From contig OW804096.1 in the NCBI GenBank assembly GCA_942159475.1, forward strand, positions 135,653,625 through 135,717,624: 64,000 nt of DNA, read 5' to 3'. This DNA is from Sthenelais limicola. Taxonomy: Eukaryota > Annelida > Polychaeta > Phyllodocida > Sigalionidae. Position 1 is the stretch's first letter; the number at the start of each line of letters is the position of its first letter. The notes below the pieces were generated by a model. It was given only the letters and a program-made list of their open reading frames with translations. It was not told the DNA's origin and searched no databases. This document shows, piece by piece, positions 8,901 to 19,788 of this stretch. The position numbers were made by a program, and so were the translations under genes.

Positions 8901-11900
8901 GTTCAGTCTTTAAAACATTCAAATCATATCTTGATGAGTTAAACCCTAAGACAGGAAGCTCTTCCACATATTGAACAAACCTTTCATATAACGTCTCTAA
9001 ATATTGAGAAATTTTATGAAGAGCTATATTTCCCCTCTTTTTAGAAGGCGATATTCCCTCTTCCGTTTCTGATTCTTCTTCTTCACTTTCTCCTGATTCA
9101 CTTGTTTTCTCCCCAATAAAAATGTTATCATGACCGTGACACTCTTCAGAATCTAATAATTCTAAATCATTTTGAGAACTGTCTATAGATGAATTTTTTG
9201 CACTATCATCTAAATCTGATGGAAAACATTGTTCTCGCATTTTTTCTTCAAACGCTTCATCCTTCAATTTTGAAAGATCTGATAAATATTCCTCAAAAAT
9301 TTGCAAATTCATTCTTTTTGAAAATGATTGTATTTCTCTCAAGTATGATAACATTTTATGTGTTAGGGAGTTTACATTATCATCTATAAAGCATTTAGGT
9401 TCCTCAAAACCCTGAACATTAGAACATACAGAAACAGATATTGCTGAATGTTTGCGACCCCACTTTAACTTTTCAGGTTGCTTTGTGTCCACTTTTTCAA
9501 GAAGTGATTCAATATCAAATACAGCAAACTGTTTATATGTACGCATTTCACTAGGCACTCTAATCCCATTATTTTCCAACTCCTCAAAAATTGAGAGAGG
9601 TGGTGAATAATATCCTCCTTTAAAGCGATACGATGTTTTCTTACCGCAAATAGTGAGGTGTTTTCTGTAATGGCACATTTTGGAAAACGTTCTTTCACAA
9701 AGTTCGCATGTAAACTTCTTTGCGTATGCAGAAAAGTTTGAAATGAATGATAAATGTTTCTTATACACGTTTAAATGCATAATATTCCCATAGTTCGATG
9801 TTGTTTTGTATCTTAAAACAACAGTATCATCCGGAATTAGTTCGTAAACATATATTGAAATTCCAAAACAATGCTCAAGCTCTTCTATATGCCCAATTTC
9901 CACACCTTGAAAATGGTGGTGATCACTTGGAATATTTACACCTTTCGTTGTAAACATGTGTTCTCTAAACTTGTGATAGTAAATAATTGCTGTAGTGTGA
10001 ATGCACTTATTTTTCAAGAATGTGGCTATGCATCTGAATGCACATAAATTATCTTCAATTGGGCTTCTAGTTCCTGAATAACTATCTAGTCCAATTATGC
10101 ACTTCTTTTGCTGTATGAAATCGGGTAAAAACCCTAGACCGAGAACATAGTTTGTTTTTGTCACAAAGTATGTAACATTTGTGATTAGAACGCTTTTCCA
10201 TTTTGTGTCAGGCCTATTCAAAAGAAAGTATTCATCAATTTGAACTTGACCAATTTTTTCTTGAAGTGAATATATATCGCTGTGGCTACTCACTCTAACA
10301 GGGAAGTCGAAAAGTGTATTATTTTTGTAGGGAATAAAATAGCGAAATTCGTCTGTATCAATATTTTGCATCAAAACACCTAATGCGATATTTACTCTAA
10401 ATGAGTGATCCTGTTCTCTGTATATTTGTTGAACATGATCTCGGAATTCTTGCATTCCTCCTGAAATATCATTTGTTGGGAAATTGTATAGAGAAGCAAT
10501 ATCACCAATGCTGTGACCGTTAAGAATGTGGAATTTGTTAGCTTCTAAAACCTCCCTCATTTCCTCATTTTCCTCACCCTCAGAATTTCGCCAAGGAGCT
10601 GTTTCATTTGACCACAGAAATTTAGCACTAGAATCCCCAGAACCGTGCATTAATCCCTGATGTCTAACAAGTTTCTTTCTAGTTTCAAACATGTTTGAAC
10701 ATTTGCTGCATCTAAATTTCTTATTCTGATGGCTACTCACATGCTCCTTATGTTTTTCAACAGTTTCACTAACATGATTGCATTCCCCGCATGTGATAGA
10801 ACTGCAAAACCTATGATGTTCCTTAAGTTTGTTTGATGATATAAACAATTTACCGCAGTGTTTACACATTTTTGAAAGACATAAATCTGCATGCTTTAGA
10901 AAGTTTTTCTTAGATGTAAACTTTTTACCACATTGTTCGCATATAAAATCCCCTCTCGATTTATGCACACCTTTCGTTTTATCATTACCTTGAACTGTTG
11001 TTACAGCTCCTGCCACCCACTGATTGTTAAGTGAAACAAACATTTCATTTTCATTTTCAGTTGCATAGTTACCTAACAATTGGTGTTTATTTTCTAAGGA
11101 TGATGTGGACGGGACTTGATTAGTTGCATTAATGAACTGTAGAAGATCTTCATCTTGAACCTTTCCTGATTCTATTTCTAGGGTTGCAGCGAAGTCTACC
11201 TCTGTAATCGGAAGTTGCATCGTGTCTGAAATGTTCATAACCGTTTCATCAGCTGTCGGGTGTAGTTGTTCGATAGGAACTGTGTAGGGAATGTTCATAT
11301 TCGAGTTTCCAGTCTCCATTCCATTCATGACAGCATCCAATCCCGGAAGAAATTCAGAACTAATGTCGACCTATAAAATGAAGTCTTATTATTAATAAAA
11401 AATCATATTTGTTACTGTGAATGATTTATACTAGAGTATTTTCACATTCTATAATTCTTTAAAAGCGTTCTGCATCATGTAAATGTAAAATAAAACATGC
11501 ATCCTATAAATATAAAAATAAAACATACCTGAATATTCTTTCGTTTTTCAATCACATATTTATCATTTTTATCAATGTTGTGCACTTCTATGTATCTATC
11601 TAGCACATCCTCATCGCGAATATTGCTGATTTCGTCTCTCTGTAGAGGCGTTAGAGTCTGAAAAATATATATATTATATATATATTATATTTATATATAT
11701 ATGTGTGTGTGTATACCTATCTATGTAGTGACAATTATAATCTCAATAAAAAATAACATAGTAAATAAAGACGTGTTATTTTATTTACATTGTATAATTA
11801 AACAAATTTAAATAACATACCTTCTCAATTGTGCGAAGTTTCTGCCTAATCAGTGGGTGATTAAGAATGTCATTTTGCAGAGCCCAATTAAATAAAGAAG

Positions 11901-11961
11901 ATGAATCTTGAGAAAGATCTATATATGACGCAATTTCTTCATCAGAAAATGGTTCCACCAT
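5964..11961 (-). pseudogene. Protein-primed DNA polymerase B with C2H2 fingers, spliced, two breaks
   Basis: Three phase-0 exons: 11,961-11,821 (MVEPFSDEEIASY...), 11,657-11,529 and 11,370 onward, with GT/AG borders. Exon 3 encodes C2H2 fingers (CEQCGKKF... and others), then an OTU-like segment with DNLCAFRC and KHLSFI, then the polymerase. Exonuclease motifs: FDIESLL, GFNSSRYDLN, FYNNLDVGPF. Palm motif A is YDANALYLW and motif C is VTMDTDSAYLSL, with SKSYIL and FSCKGVNKRR further on. Between A and B lies an insertion with YEYYGCWWHSC and GYTVKSIYECEF. A frameshift near 7515 and a deletion/frameshift near 7250-7290 split exon 3. The second removes motif B (the K...NSxYG block), so polymerase activity is lost. 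Family role: replication of linear DNA primed by a terminal protein. A TATA-like box lies about 45 bp before the ATG. Confidence 0.88.
11662..11725. repeat. AT/TG microsatellite in polymerase intron 1
   Basis: Alternating TA followed by a short TG run lies within the intron between polymerase exons 1 and 2, just upstream of the exon 2 acceptor on the minus strand. It may serve as an AT-rich, pyrimidine-poor intron tail, but no function is evident. Confidence 0.6.
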
Positions 11962-12002
11962 GGCTGTTCTTGCGAATAATACATCATATAATATCGCTTC
12001 TT

Positions 12003-12010
12003 TATTTATA
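12003..12010 (-). promoter_or_regulatory. TATA box of polymerase gene
   Basis: The minus strand reads TATAAATA about 42-49 bp before the ATG at 11,961, a normal TATA position with a short leader. The start has a good context (GCCATGG). Confidence 0.5.
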
Positions 12011-13021
12011 CATTCTACTATCTATGCATTGATTTAAGATCATGAGGTATTATTGATTTTAATCATGCGCATTGTTATCATTAAAATGGAATATCATATC
12101 TTTATCACGTATGTATGTTACAAACAAATATGCAAATTATATCATTCAGAGCTTGAATGCTGACAGGGAAACATGGATACTTTAACGTTGGATAATTTAG
12201 TGTGCATGTTTAATTGACAGATCAATTTTAGATAACACGCGTGAATCGTCATAATCCGCATAATGTCACACCCCGTACTACACCCCCTACTACGCCTCCT
12301 TATTTATCAAATAAACGCCTCTTTATAATCAGTATACGCCCCTTTAATTATTGATTCCTATTGTATCAAAACTAATTATCATATAGCGGTCTCCAGACTC
12401 CACCATACTACTTGTGCACACATACCTTCATTGATAGAATAAAAACACAGATCAGGTTTAATAATACTATATTAAAAATACACTTAGAATTTCTTAAAGC
12501 ATGATATATTCATGTTCTTTGATTAATAGGACATTTACACACTATTTGCCTCCATATATTGATAGATTAGTGGTTGGTCGTCTCCAGTCATTGACAGAGA
12601 CGAGTATTGTCGACCACTTAAAGCATGTAACTGTACAACCACAAGAGGGCCTGAAATCCTCCCACAAGCCGGAGATCACCCCCTTAATGCGATTGATTGA
12701 TCGAATAAAAAAGTTTTCAAATTCAAAGAGACAACATTGGCATCTCAAACATAATCCATTTGCATACCCTCAATCATTCCATTAAACGTTCTCAAGAAAA
12801 GTGGGGGACTTCAATATCAGAACAGCATACTCCTGTTTTCCCACGCCACTCATCATCAACATCATCTACCATCATCATCACTTAAGTAAATTTCTTTACC
12901 ACAGTAATATGGTACCTTTTTCCATCATTTTCCAGTTCAAACTTTTCAATCCCTGAGCCTCGCCACTCTAGATAGACAGAAACCTCATTCTTGTGGTGAT
13001 TCATTTAGAATGGAAAATGAA
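12011..13021. other. Polinton terminal region and flank, no gene seen
   Basis: AT-rich sequence without a convincing gene. The 12,240-12,412 part has runs such as CACCCCCTACTAC and ends ...CATACTACT, which may be the element's right terminus. A 32-bp stretch at 12,381-12,412 is nearly repeated at 35,532-35,563 (3 differences). The 94-codon frame at 12,501-12,785 has no recognisable features and overlaps an antisense frame, so I leave it out. Confidence 0.5.
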
Positions 13022-13027
13022 AACTTC

Positions 13028-13228
13028 AGTAGTGGAGGGGGAGTTGCACAGCAAGTCATGCTTCAGGTGTTTGTTAGATAACAATAATCACGTGACCATT
13101 AAAACTGTTACACTCTGACCTAATTACCTATGACACATAAATAGAATAATGTCTTTAGACATGCTTAAACATGTTTAAACAGCAGATGCTAATAGATTAG
13201 ATTATGCGGTGTTAAACACATTAAAGAC
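13028..13228 (+). repeat. Left terminal inverted repeat of mini-Polinton
   Basis: 201 bp that pair, with few differences, with 15,220-15,425 read in reverse. It includes a short palindrome, CATGCTTAAACATGTTTAA. Confidence 0.9.
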
Positions 13229-13495
13229 AACAACAAATGTATATTTGAATATATTATTTTATTTAATTAAAGGTTATTTAAATTGGGTGAAACATACATT
13301 TGTATACTCTACTTTCAAATGTAATTATAAAGGAATTACTTAAATTGTATTAAGTAATGTTGGGTACAAATGTTTTTAATACACACACACACCAAATTTT
13401 ACATTTAAAAAGACAAGTTTATATTTACCACTTAAAACATAATATATTCATGATTTTACAAGACACATGAAAAACACATGAAAAATATCTACCAG

Positions 13496-14364
13496 TTAAA
13501 ATTCGATATATTGTTGGTTTGGGGCCATAGGCACATTCAAAAAGTATTTCCCATATTTGGTGCAACACTCACACCTCAAGCAAATTCCGTTACCCCCCCT
13601 TTTAACCGTTCCATTAAATATTGTTAAAAACAAGGGAGGTATATTAAGTTCCTCACAACATAAATTCTGGATTCCAAGCCAATGATCAATATTACTTAAG
13701 AAAATGTCCTGCCCACAATAACATTTAAGGCTGGTTTCCCCATCCTCAATTAAGTACTGCCTCCACTTATACATTCGAAGCCCAAATTGGGAATACGAAT
13801 CTACAAGCTCTCGAGAGCCATACAGGGTCGCAAAAAGGGTGTGAGCACAACCAGTTCCCTCTTGGTCTCTTGGTTTAGACAGGGAAGAATTGGGGCAAAA
13901 CATTTACCCATAGTCTTAGGGATTGTTGAAGATCGTTTTGATTCCGTAAAAAAGAAGAACGCAGAAATGTAGGGCTCTTCGGGCAAAAATCCAGTGTACT
14001 TGAAAATAACCTCAGGAGGAATTATAACACCTTCAGTGTCTTTGCATATTTTTTTGGCCAGAGCAAATTTATAGTGGTTGCCGAAATCGAATAAAGCGTT
14101 GTCAGTAATGAAATCGAATGGGTTTTTTTAAAAGCATATCACGAAAGAGATACTAAACACCTGAAACCACATAAGTCCAGACTGGATACTTGAGTAATTT
14201 TCGTGAAATGATTTGGAGCGTTGGGATGCCAAGGAGTAGTCGGAAAGGTCGTGTTTTGTTAGAAAGTCAAGAAAAACGTTTAAAGACTGGTGAGGGTCAC
14301 TCTTAACCATTTCTCTTTCTTTTTTTCTCCTTCGCATCAAAAGTTTTAACCGCATTTTTCCCAT
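13496..14364 (-). pseudogene. Unknown gene of mini-Polinton, broken or spliced
   Basis: From an ATG at 14,364 (MGKMRLKLLMRRRKKEREMV) the frame runs to a TAA near 14,128, then stays open in the same frame to about 13,801 (GFLPEEPYISAFFFF). A second frame at 13,903-13,496 carries a cysteine-rich part (LKCYCGQDIF, NLCCEEL, CLRCECCTKYGKYF). The pieces are in line on the minus strand, so this is one gene with either a nonsense codon plus a frameshift, or unrecognised introns (a CAG/GTGTTT site lies near 14,155). The cysteine spacing suggests metal binding. I recognise no family. A run of TATATATA at 14,390-14,417 could be its promoter. Confidence 0.45.
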
Positions 14365-14713
14365 TTTTGGAATTAGTTTTGTTTACGACTATATATATAT
14401 ATGATATATATATATTGACCTAACAATAACAAGGGTGGGAAAATACCAGGTGTTTTTAATAAAGCATGGGTAGATAACAAAATTTCCCTTTAAATGATTA
14501 GATATATGTGAAAATAACACATGTGTTATAGACAAAAGATATAAATTTCTCTTTTTTGATTGGTTGAAGATTAAAGAGGTATGATTTTCTGCCTTTTAAT
14601 TGGTTAGTGATTAGATATATAGGTTTTAGTTTATCTTTTAAATGTGTATATATACCCAATCCTTTTTCATAAAGAGCATAACCACACCAGTGTTATACCC
14701 TCACACTTCCACA
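14365..14713. promoter_or_regulatory. Divergent promoter region of mini-Polinton
   Basis: 349 bp lie between head-to-head start codons at 14,364 and 14,714. TATATATATATGATATATAT at about 14,392 fits a TATA element for the minus-strand gene. GTGTATATATACCC at 14,645 lies about 65 bp before the plus-strand ATG. Confidence 0.4.
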
Positions 14714-15086
14714 ATGGAGCACAATTTCCAAAATGAGGAAATAGCTATATATGTGGAACTTTTTTCAGACAGACAAAGTCTATTTAATTGGGCCCTACAA
14801 AACAACGTGCTTGATCACCCAATTGTAAAAAGGAAGTTAACATCATCATCACAATTACAGGTAAGGATTAATGAATATTATTACATAAATGTAAACACTA
14901 AGAATTAATGAATAATATTACACAAATGTAACATTTGCCTAATATTATTACACACACATATATAAAACACAAACAGAAATAACTTTTATAGACAAAATGT
15001 TAATTTCATTGTAGAAATGCCTCCTATCTGAACAACACAAGATTGAAATATCTCAAATACAGGATGACGAAGGGTTAAACACATAA
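14714..15086 (+). CDS. Two-exon homologue of polymerase N-terminal exons
   Basis: Exon 1 is 14,714-14,860 (49 codons; MEHNFQNEEIAIYVELFSDR) and ends CAG/GTAAGG. Exon 2 starts after TTGTAG at 15,015 and ends with TAA at 15,086 (23 codons). The predicted 72-residue protein matches the first two exons of the polymerase gene at 11,961-11,529: both share the core SLFNWALQN followed by a D-H-P block, and the second exons share a K/R-E-I-S-x-I pattern. Intron position and phase (0) agree. Here the protein stops before any polymerase domain, so it is either a stand-alone small protein or the remnant of a full gene. The conserved block may be a protein-interaction module; function is unknown. Confidence 0.65.
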
Positions 15087-15219
15087 AATAAATGTTAAAG
15101 TGTCCATATATATGCTCTATGTTCAGGTGTTGTTTTACAATTCCTTTAGTTTTATAATATATCTCATATCAAGGTAATTAGATCATGGTGTAACAGTTTT
15201 TATTCGTTACAAAGTCATG

Positions 15220-15425
15220 GTCTTTAATGTGTTTAACACCACATAATCTAATCTATTAGCATCTGTTGTTTAAACATGTTTAAGCATGTCTAAAGATAAG
15301 AGATTGTTCTATTTATGTGTCATACGTAATTAGGTCAAGGTGTAACAGTTTTAATGGTCACGTGATTATCGTTATCTAACAAACACCTGAAACATGACTT
15401 GCTGTGCAACTCCCCCTCTACTACT
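15220..15425 (-). repeat. Right terminal inverted repeat of mini-Polinton
   Basis: 206 bp, reverse complement of 13,028-13,228. Just inside it, around 15,180-15,210, is a partial second copy of its TAATTAGGTCAAGGTGTAAC motif, suggesting an internal duplication. Confidence 0.88.
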
Positions 15426-15431
15426 AACTTC

Positions 15432-16344
15432 TGCAGTTAATTTCCGTTTATGTATCCATACAATCGCACTTCAACATATGTCTTGGCAAGTAATTTGTGT
15501 AACACATAGAGTTATTACAATCCTGAAAATCATCTTCGTCCTGTGGATAGAGGCTAGCTTCTTGTTAGAGGTCCTTCAGGAGTAGCAAATAACCTAGTGA
15601 TAGTGTAAAATCGAGAGGAAATCACAAACACATGTTAGTTGTTCTCGAGCTGGCCAAGGAATGAATTTGTGGTCACAAAATTGAAAATGCTGCGGTTCCT
15701 CTGATTCCTGCCTGACAAAAGTTGACAGGAAAACAAAATGAAATTTAAAAGCCATGAATTAAATCTAAAAGTAAGAATAAAAATAGTGCCTGATCTCCAG
15801 AACTACGCTGTACGTTTATTAATACAAAATGGCCTTATCAGTGGTGGTGGTAGTAGTGGCTGGATGAGTTGATGGAAGTCCATGTAGTCCATGAAGTGGA
15901 TGAGGCGGAAGAGGAGGAAAGTCATTCTGTTATTAGTTGATATTTGGTAAAGGTTGGCACCATCACACAATCAAATTTAAGTCTTACTTGGCTCAACTCC
16001 AAAACTTTTATGTTTCTCTACAAAGTGTTTTTTTTTTCAAATTGGCCCATGAGAGAATTCTTAAAAATAAACTTCCCTAGCCTCCAGGGAATTTACATTG
16101 TCATAGGGGGTTCAGATGTTCAGATGTGCAAGAAACCAGTGAATCCGGTGGAGAGCACCGACAGCTCTGTATATACAGAAACAAACTTACCTCCACAAGG
16201 AACTTGAACAAGAACATCCTGTGAAACAGAAAAAGCTTTGCAGTTGCTAACAAATAATAAAAATGGAAAAAATTTACAGCCATATTACTTTGTCATACTA
16301 GTGTAGTCGCTGCATTTAACTATCTATTAACTACTGCCATACCT
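15432..16344. other. Stretch between mini-Polinton and LINE, no gene identified
   Basis: I see no supported gene. The minus strand near 15,620-15,720 has a short exon-like stretch (reading CDHKFIPWPAREQL) that I cannot confirm. Around 15,840-15,920 there is a GGT/GAGGA-rich imperfect repeat. Confidence 0.4.
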
Positions 16345-16926
16345 GTTTAATTTTTTTTCTTTTTAAAGATTTTATTTAAACTTGGTTACAGGCTCCCCTT
16401 TTCGGGGTTAGTTCTGCCAGGCCAAGCCATACAAAATTTTTAGATGTATATTTACAATAATATATATACATGAGATTTCTATTTACATACAATTTGATTT
16501 AAGCTTAGTGTCTAGTTAGCGGAAGTTTGGATCTAAATAAATAATAATGGGTTATAATTTGAGTTTGACTTCACTGTGCCACTCAGACTTATCATGGAGT
16601 GTTAGTGTCGTCTATGAGATAAAAGCAAAAGAGATAAGAAAGAATTAAAAGTAAATGTATAGTATGTACAAGGATAAGATTCCCGATGATAGCAGTGTTA
16701 GTGCTTGGTTTAAATAGTGGAAAATAATAATATACTTCTACACTTGCCACTCAGACCTTTCGGTGGAGTGATTGTGTAATTGTTTATTATAGCTAAATTT
16801 TATGACGTATCAGCGTGTTTCATAGAGTATGTGTAATTTCTGAGGAAAAGGCATTACCTTCAAAAGCCCTAAGTTAGGTTAGGGTACATACTTGAGTGAT
16901 TTTTTGAAAATTAAATTGTTAAATTG
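16345..16926 (-). other. 3' untranslated region and tail of the LINE
   Basis: AT-rich sequence after the ORF2 stop. It contains GAACTAACCCCGAAAAGGGG (a short GC hairpin) and AATAAAATC close to the terminal A-rich run at 16,345-16,370 (minus strand). Confidence 0.55.
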
Positions 16927-19785
16927 TTAAATGAGTAGTGATTTTAACCATTCTTTTTGATTCGACTTAAAAGCTTCAATTGATCCTATATTTCTCTGTC
17001 TGGGCGATAGTTCATTCCATGCAGAAGCACATTTAACTTGCACGGTTTTTTCACCCAATTTTGTTCTATACCTAGGGATTGTTAGGGTAGGACCAGTGTT
17101 GTATCTGGTCTCCCTATTTGGGTTGTTTCTAAATTTAGGATTGTCTTTTCTTTTATATGCTATGTGTCTTAGATGTGTAGTTCTTCTATGGTGTAGGTAT
17201 GATATTCCTGCTGTGTTATGTAGGTCATTTATGTGGGTGTCGTAAGGCATGTTGAGGATAATTCTAAGTGCTCTGTTTTGTAGTTTTTGTAATTTGTCTA
17301 TTAGAGGTGTATGTGTATTGTGAATTATTATATCTCCATAATCAAAGAATGGTAATATTTTGGTTTTGTATATTTTCTTTGCTGTCTCAGTGTTTATATA
17401 TTTTCTTATTTTGTGTAACTGATATATCTTGTGTGTGATGGTTTTGATTGAGTGTTGTAATTGCGCTTGGTAGTTTAGTTTATGATCTATTATGAAACCT
17501 AGGTATTTGTATGTTGTGGTAGTCTTGAAAGGAGCATTTCGATAGTTTATACTCCTGTTTTTTATTTGAGCTTCAGTATTTCTTTTTTTGGATAAATACA
17601 TGGTGTTAGACTTGTTCACATTCACCAGAAAAAGGTTGTTTGAACACCACTTTTGGAGGTTATCAATTGATATTTGCATTTCTTGGTAGATGCGATCTAT
17701 GTTTTTACCACTGATGTAGAGAATGGTATCATCGGTGTATAGGGATAGGCTGCAGTTTGTGATATATGTTTTTAAGTCGTTTATGAAAATTATGAACATT
17801 AAAGGTCCTAAAATAGAACCTTGGGGTACTCCTGTTTTGGTTGACATTTCTTTTGAGGTATTATTATTGATAGTTACTTTCTGTGTTCTATTTTCTAGGT
17901 ATGATTTACACCATTTTAGGAGCTGCCCTCTTATACCAATATGATTTAGCTTTTCTAATAAGATTGTATGATTAACCAGGTCGAATGCCTTTCTAAAATC
18001 GATAAAAGATATTAAGGTGTCTGTGTTTTCATCTAGTAGATTCCAGGCTATATTGTCTGTGACTGTTGTCAGTGCTTCTACTGTTGACCTACCTGGTCTA
18101 AAACCATATTGTTCTGCATTCAGTATGTTAAAATTTTCAAGATATTCTAAAATTCTCTTGTGTATTATCTTTTCTATTATTTTACTGGGCGTTGGAAGGA
18201 ATGAAATTGGTCTGTAATTATTAATTTTGTTTCTATTACCACCTTTGAAGAGTGGTACTACATTTGCTATTTTCCATTTGTCTGGAAAAACATTCGTGGT
18301 GAAAGATAGATTTACACAATGTGTGAATTCTTTGTACAAGATGATTAAAGCAGTTTTTAGGATTTTTGTAGGAATATTTTCTATTGAGGATGACTTACTA
18401 GTATTAATTTCTTTTACTAAGGTTAGTATCTCATTTTCATATGTTGTTATGTTATTTAAGGATGATAGCGTAGGAGGGGTATTGTTCCTCCAGTTTGGGT
18501 TGAGATTTTTTGTCAGGTCTGAAGCTATGTTAACAAAATAGTTATTCACATATTCAGGCAGTACTTCTTCCTCTATTAGTTGGTCATTTTGATCTGTTAG
18601 AAGGATTCTGTTATTTCTACCTTTACTCGGTGATATGATATTTATCGTTTCCCAGAATTTTGTCTGGTCCTTTTCATGTTCATTTAATTCCTGTAGTATA
18701 AAATTCTTTTTTGCATTTTTCAGGGCTCTGTTAGCTTCTTTTCTAATATTTTTGGCTTCTATCCAGTCTGCTTGCAATTTTGATTTCGCAGCTTTTTTTC
18801 TGATCTTGTTTTTTTGCTGAATTATTTCTATTATATCCTGGGTGATCCAGGGATCGTTGGAGATTTTTATTTTCATTTTCTTTAGAGGGGCTAGTTTGTC
18901 TAGAGTTTTTCTTATTCTTCCTATAATTGTTTCCCATGCAACAACACAGGAGGTTAGGTTGTTGAAATCTCCCCAGTTGAAATTATTTCGCAATTCCTGT
19001 TCAAAATTTTGAATGTTTAGATTTCTTAATGATCTTCCTTTCTTAATTGCAGTTTTTGTTTTTTCTGTGCTTCTTTTTCTCAGTATATATATTAGCTCGT
19101 GGTCGCTGAGTGATACATTTATCACCCACGTCTCTTTTATTATATCACAGTTCGTGTATATATGATCTATTAAGGTTCCTGTTAATAGTGAATTTTCATC
19201 TAAGTGAAATCTGGTTGGTGTTTTGATATATTGGACAAGGTTCAGATTAGTTTCAAATTCCTTTAGTTTTTTCCTATTACTGTTCTTTGAGTCTAAAATG
19301 TTGATATTGAAGTCTCCTATTAGGAACACTTCATTTTTTTTGTTTTCAGTTATTTTTTCTACTTTATCATTTAGATATTGTAAGAATATTTCATTGTTCG
19401 CTTCGGGGGGTTTGTATATACATCCTAGAAATATTGGTTTGGAGAAATTAAGATTTATTTTAATCCATATACTTTCACAGTTTGACGTGCTAATATTCAT
19501 ATCTTGTTGACAGGTGTAATCTATGTTCGAATCTATATATATTGCCACTCCTCCTCCTTTTTTGGGTTTATTTGTATTTCCTTCAATCCATTCTCTATCT
19601 AGTCTCTCAAGGTTATAGTTCGGTAAACATATTTCCTGATCATCAATGTTCTCATGTAACCAAGTTTCTGATAAGCAAATGATTTTTGGTGCTAGTTTTC
19701 CTATTTCCGTTTTAAAAAGATCGAACTTTCCCATAAGGCTTTGTGTATTTAAGTGAGCTATGCTCAGTCCTTTTTTTATTAATCA
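16927..19785 (-). CDS. LINE ORF2: AP endonuclease and reverse transcriptase
   Basis: The frame is open from about 19,785. The first ATG is at 19,734, but the conserved ORF2 opening (GLSIAHLNTQSL) lies before it. Endonuclease motifs are present: ICLSETWL (Glu), FLIGDFNINI (Asp/Asn) and SLSDHELI (Asp-His). The reverse transcriptase has FIDFRKAFD, GVPQGSILGPL and the catalytic box as YTDD rather than the usual YADD; both aspartates remain. The C terminus (PFFDYGDIIIHNT, ASAWNELSPRQRNI) is typical of the jockey superfamily. At about 950 codons it is full length and without internal stops, so this is a fairly young copy. An ATG farther upstream is out of frame across a run of seven A. Confidence 0.9.
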
Positions 19786-19788
19786 TGT

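Larger units (their letters stand above)
1..12412 (-). mobile_element. Polinton/adintovirus-like element, decayed, left part cut by window
   Basis: This is a compact block of mostly minus-strand genes typical of Polintons/Mavericks and adintoviruses: protein-primed family B polymerase, A32-type packaging ATPase, F54H12.2-like capsid protein and adenain-like protease, with small accessory ORFs between them. Gene spacing is tight and one accessory pair overlaps. No retrovirus-type integrase is seen, so the left end probably lies before position 1. The right end is not pinned: candidates lie near 12,295 and 12,412, where the plus strand reads ...CTACTAC and ...ACTACT, as Polinton ends often do. 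At least five breaks (in protease, capsid, ATPase and twice in polymerase) show that it is a dead copy. Whether the membrane-protein pair at 1-1717 belongs to it is inferred from spacing only. Confidence 0.85.
13022..15431. mobile_element. Non-autonomous mini-Polinton with 6-bp target duplication
   Basis: The element proper is 13,028-15,425 (2,398 bp). It starts AGTAGTGGAGGGGGAGTTGC and ends with the reverse complement of AGTAGTAGAGGGGGAGTTGC. The terminal inverted repeats are about 201 and 206 bp. Both sides carry the perfect 6-bp duplication AACTTC (13,022-13,027 and 15,426-15,431). AG...CT ends and 6-bp duplications are the known hallmark of Polinton integration. Inside are a divergent pair of genes: an unknown, broken one on the minus strand and a two-exon homologue of the polymerase N terminus on the plus strand. 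No integrase, capsid or full polymerase is present, so mobility must have been supplied in trans. Confidence 0.92.

Noticed and set aside
12501..12785. 94-codon plus-strand frame in the Polinton flank
   Set aside because: No motif, no start context, and an equally long antisense frame overlaps it.
15944..16207. 87-codon plus-strand frame
   Set aside because: Composition looks random and it has no domain or splice context.
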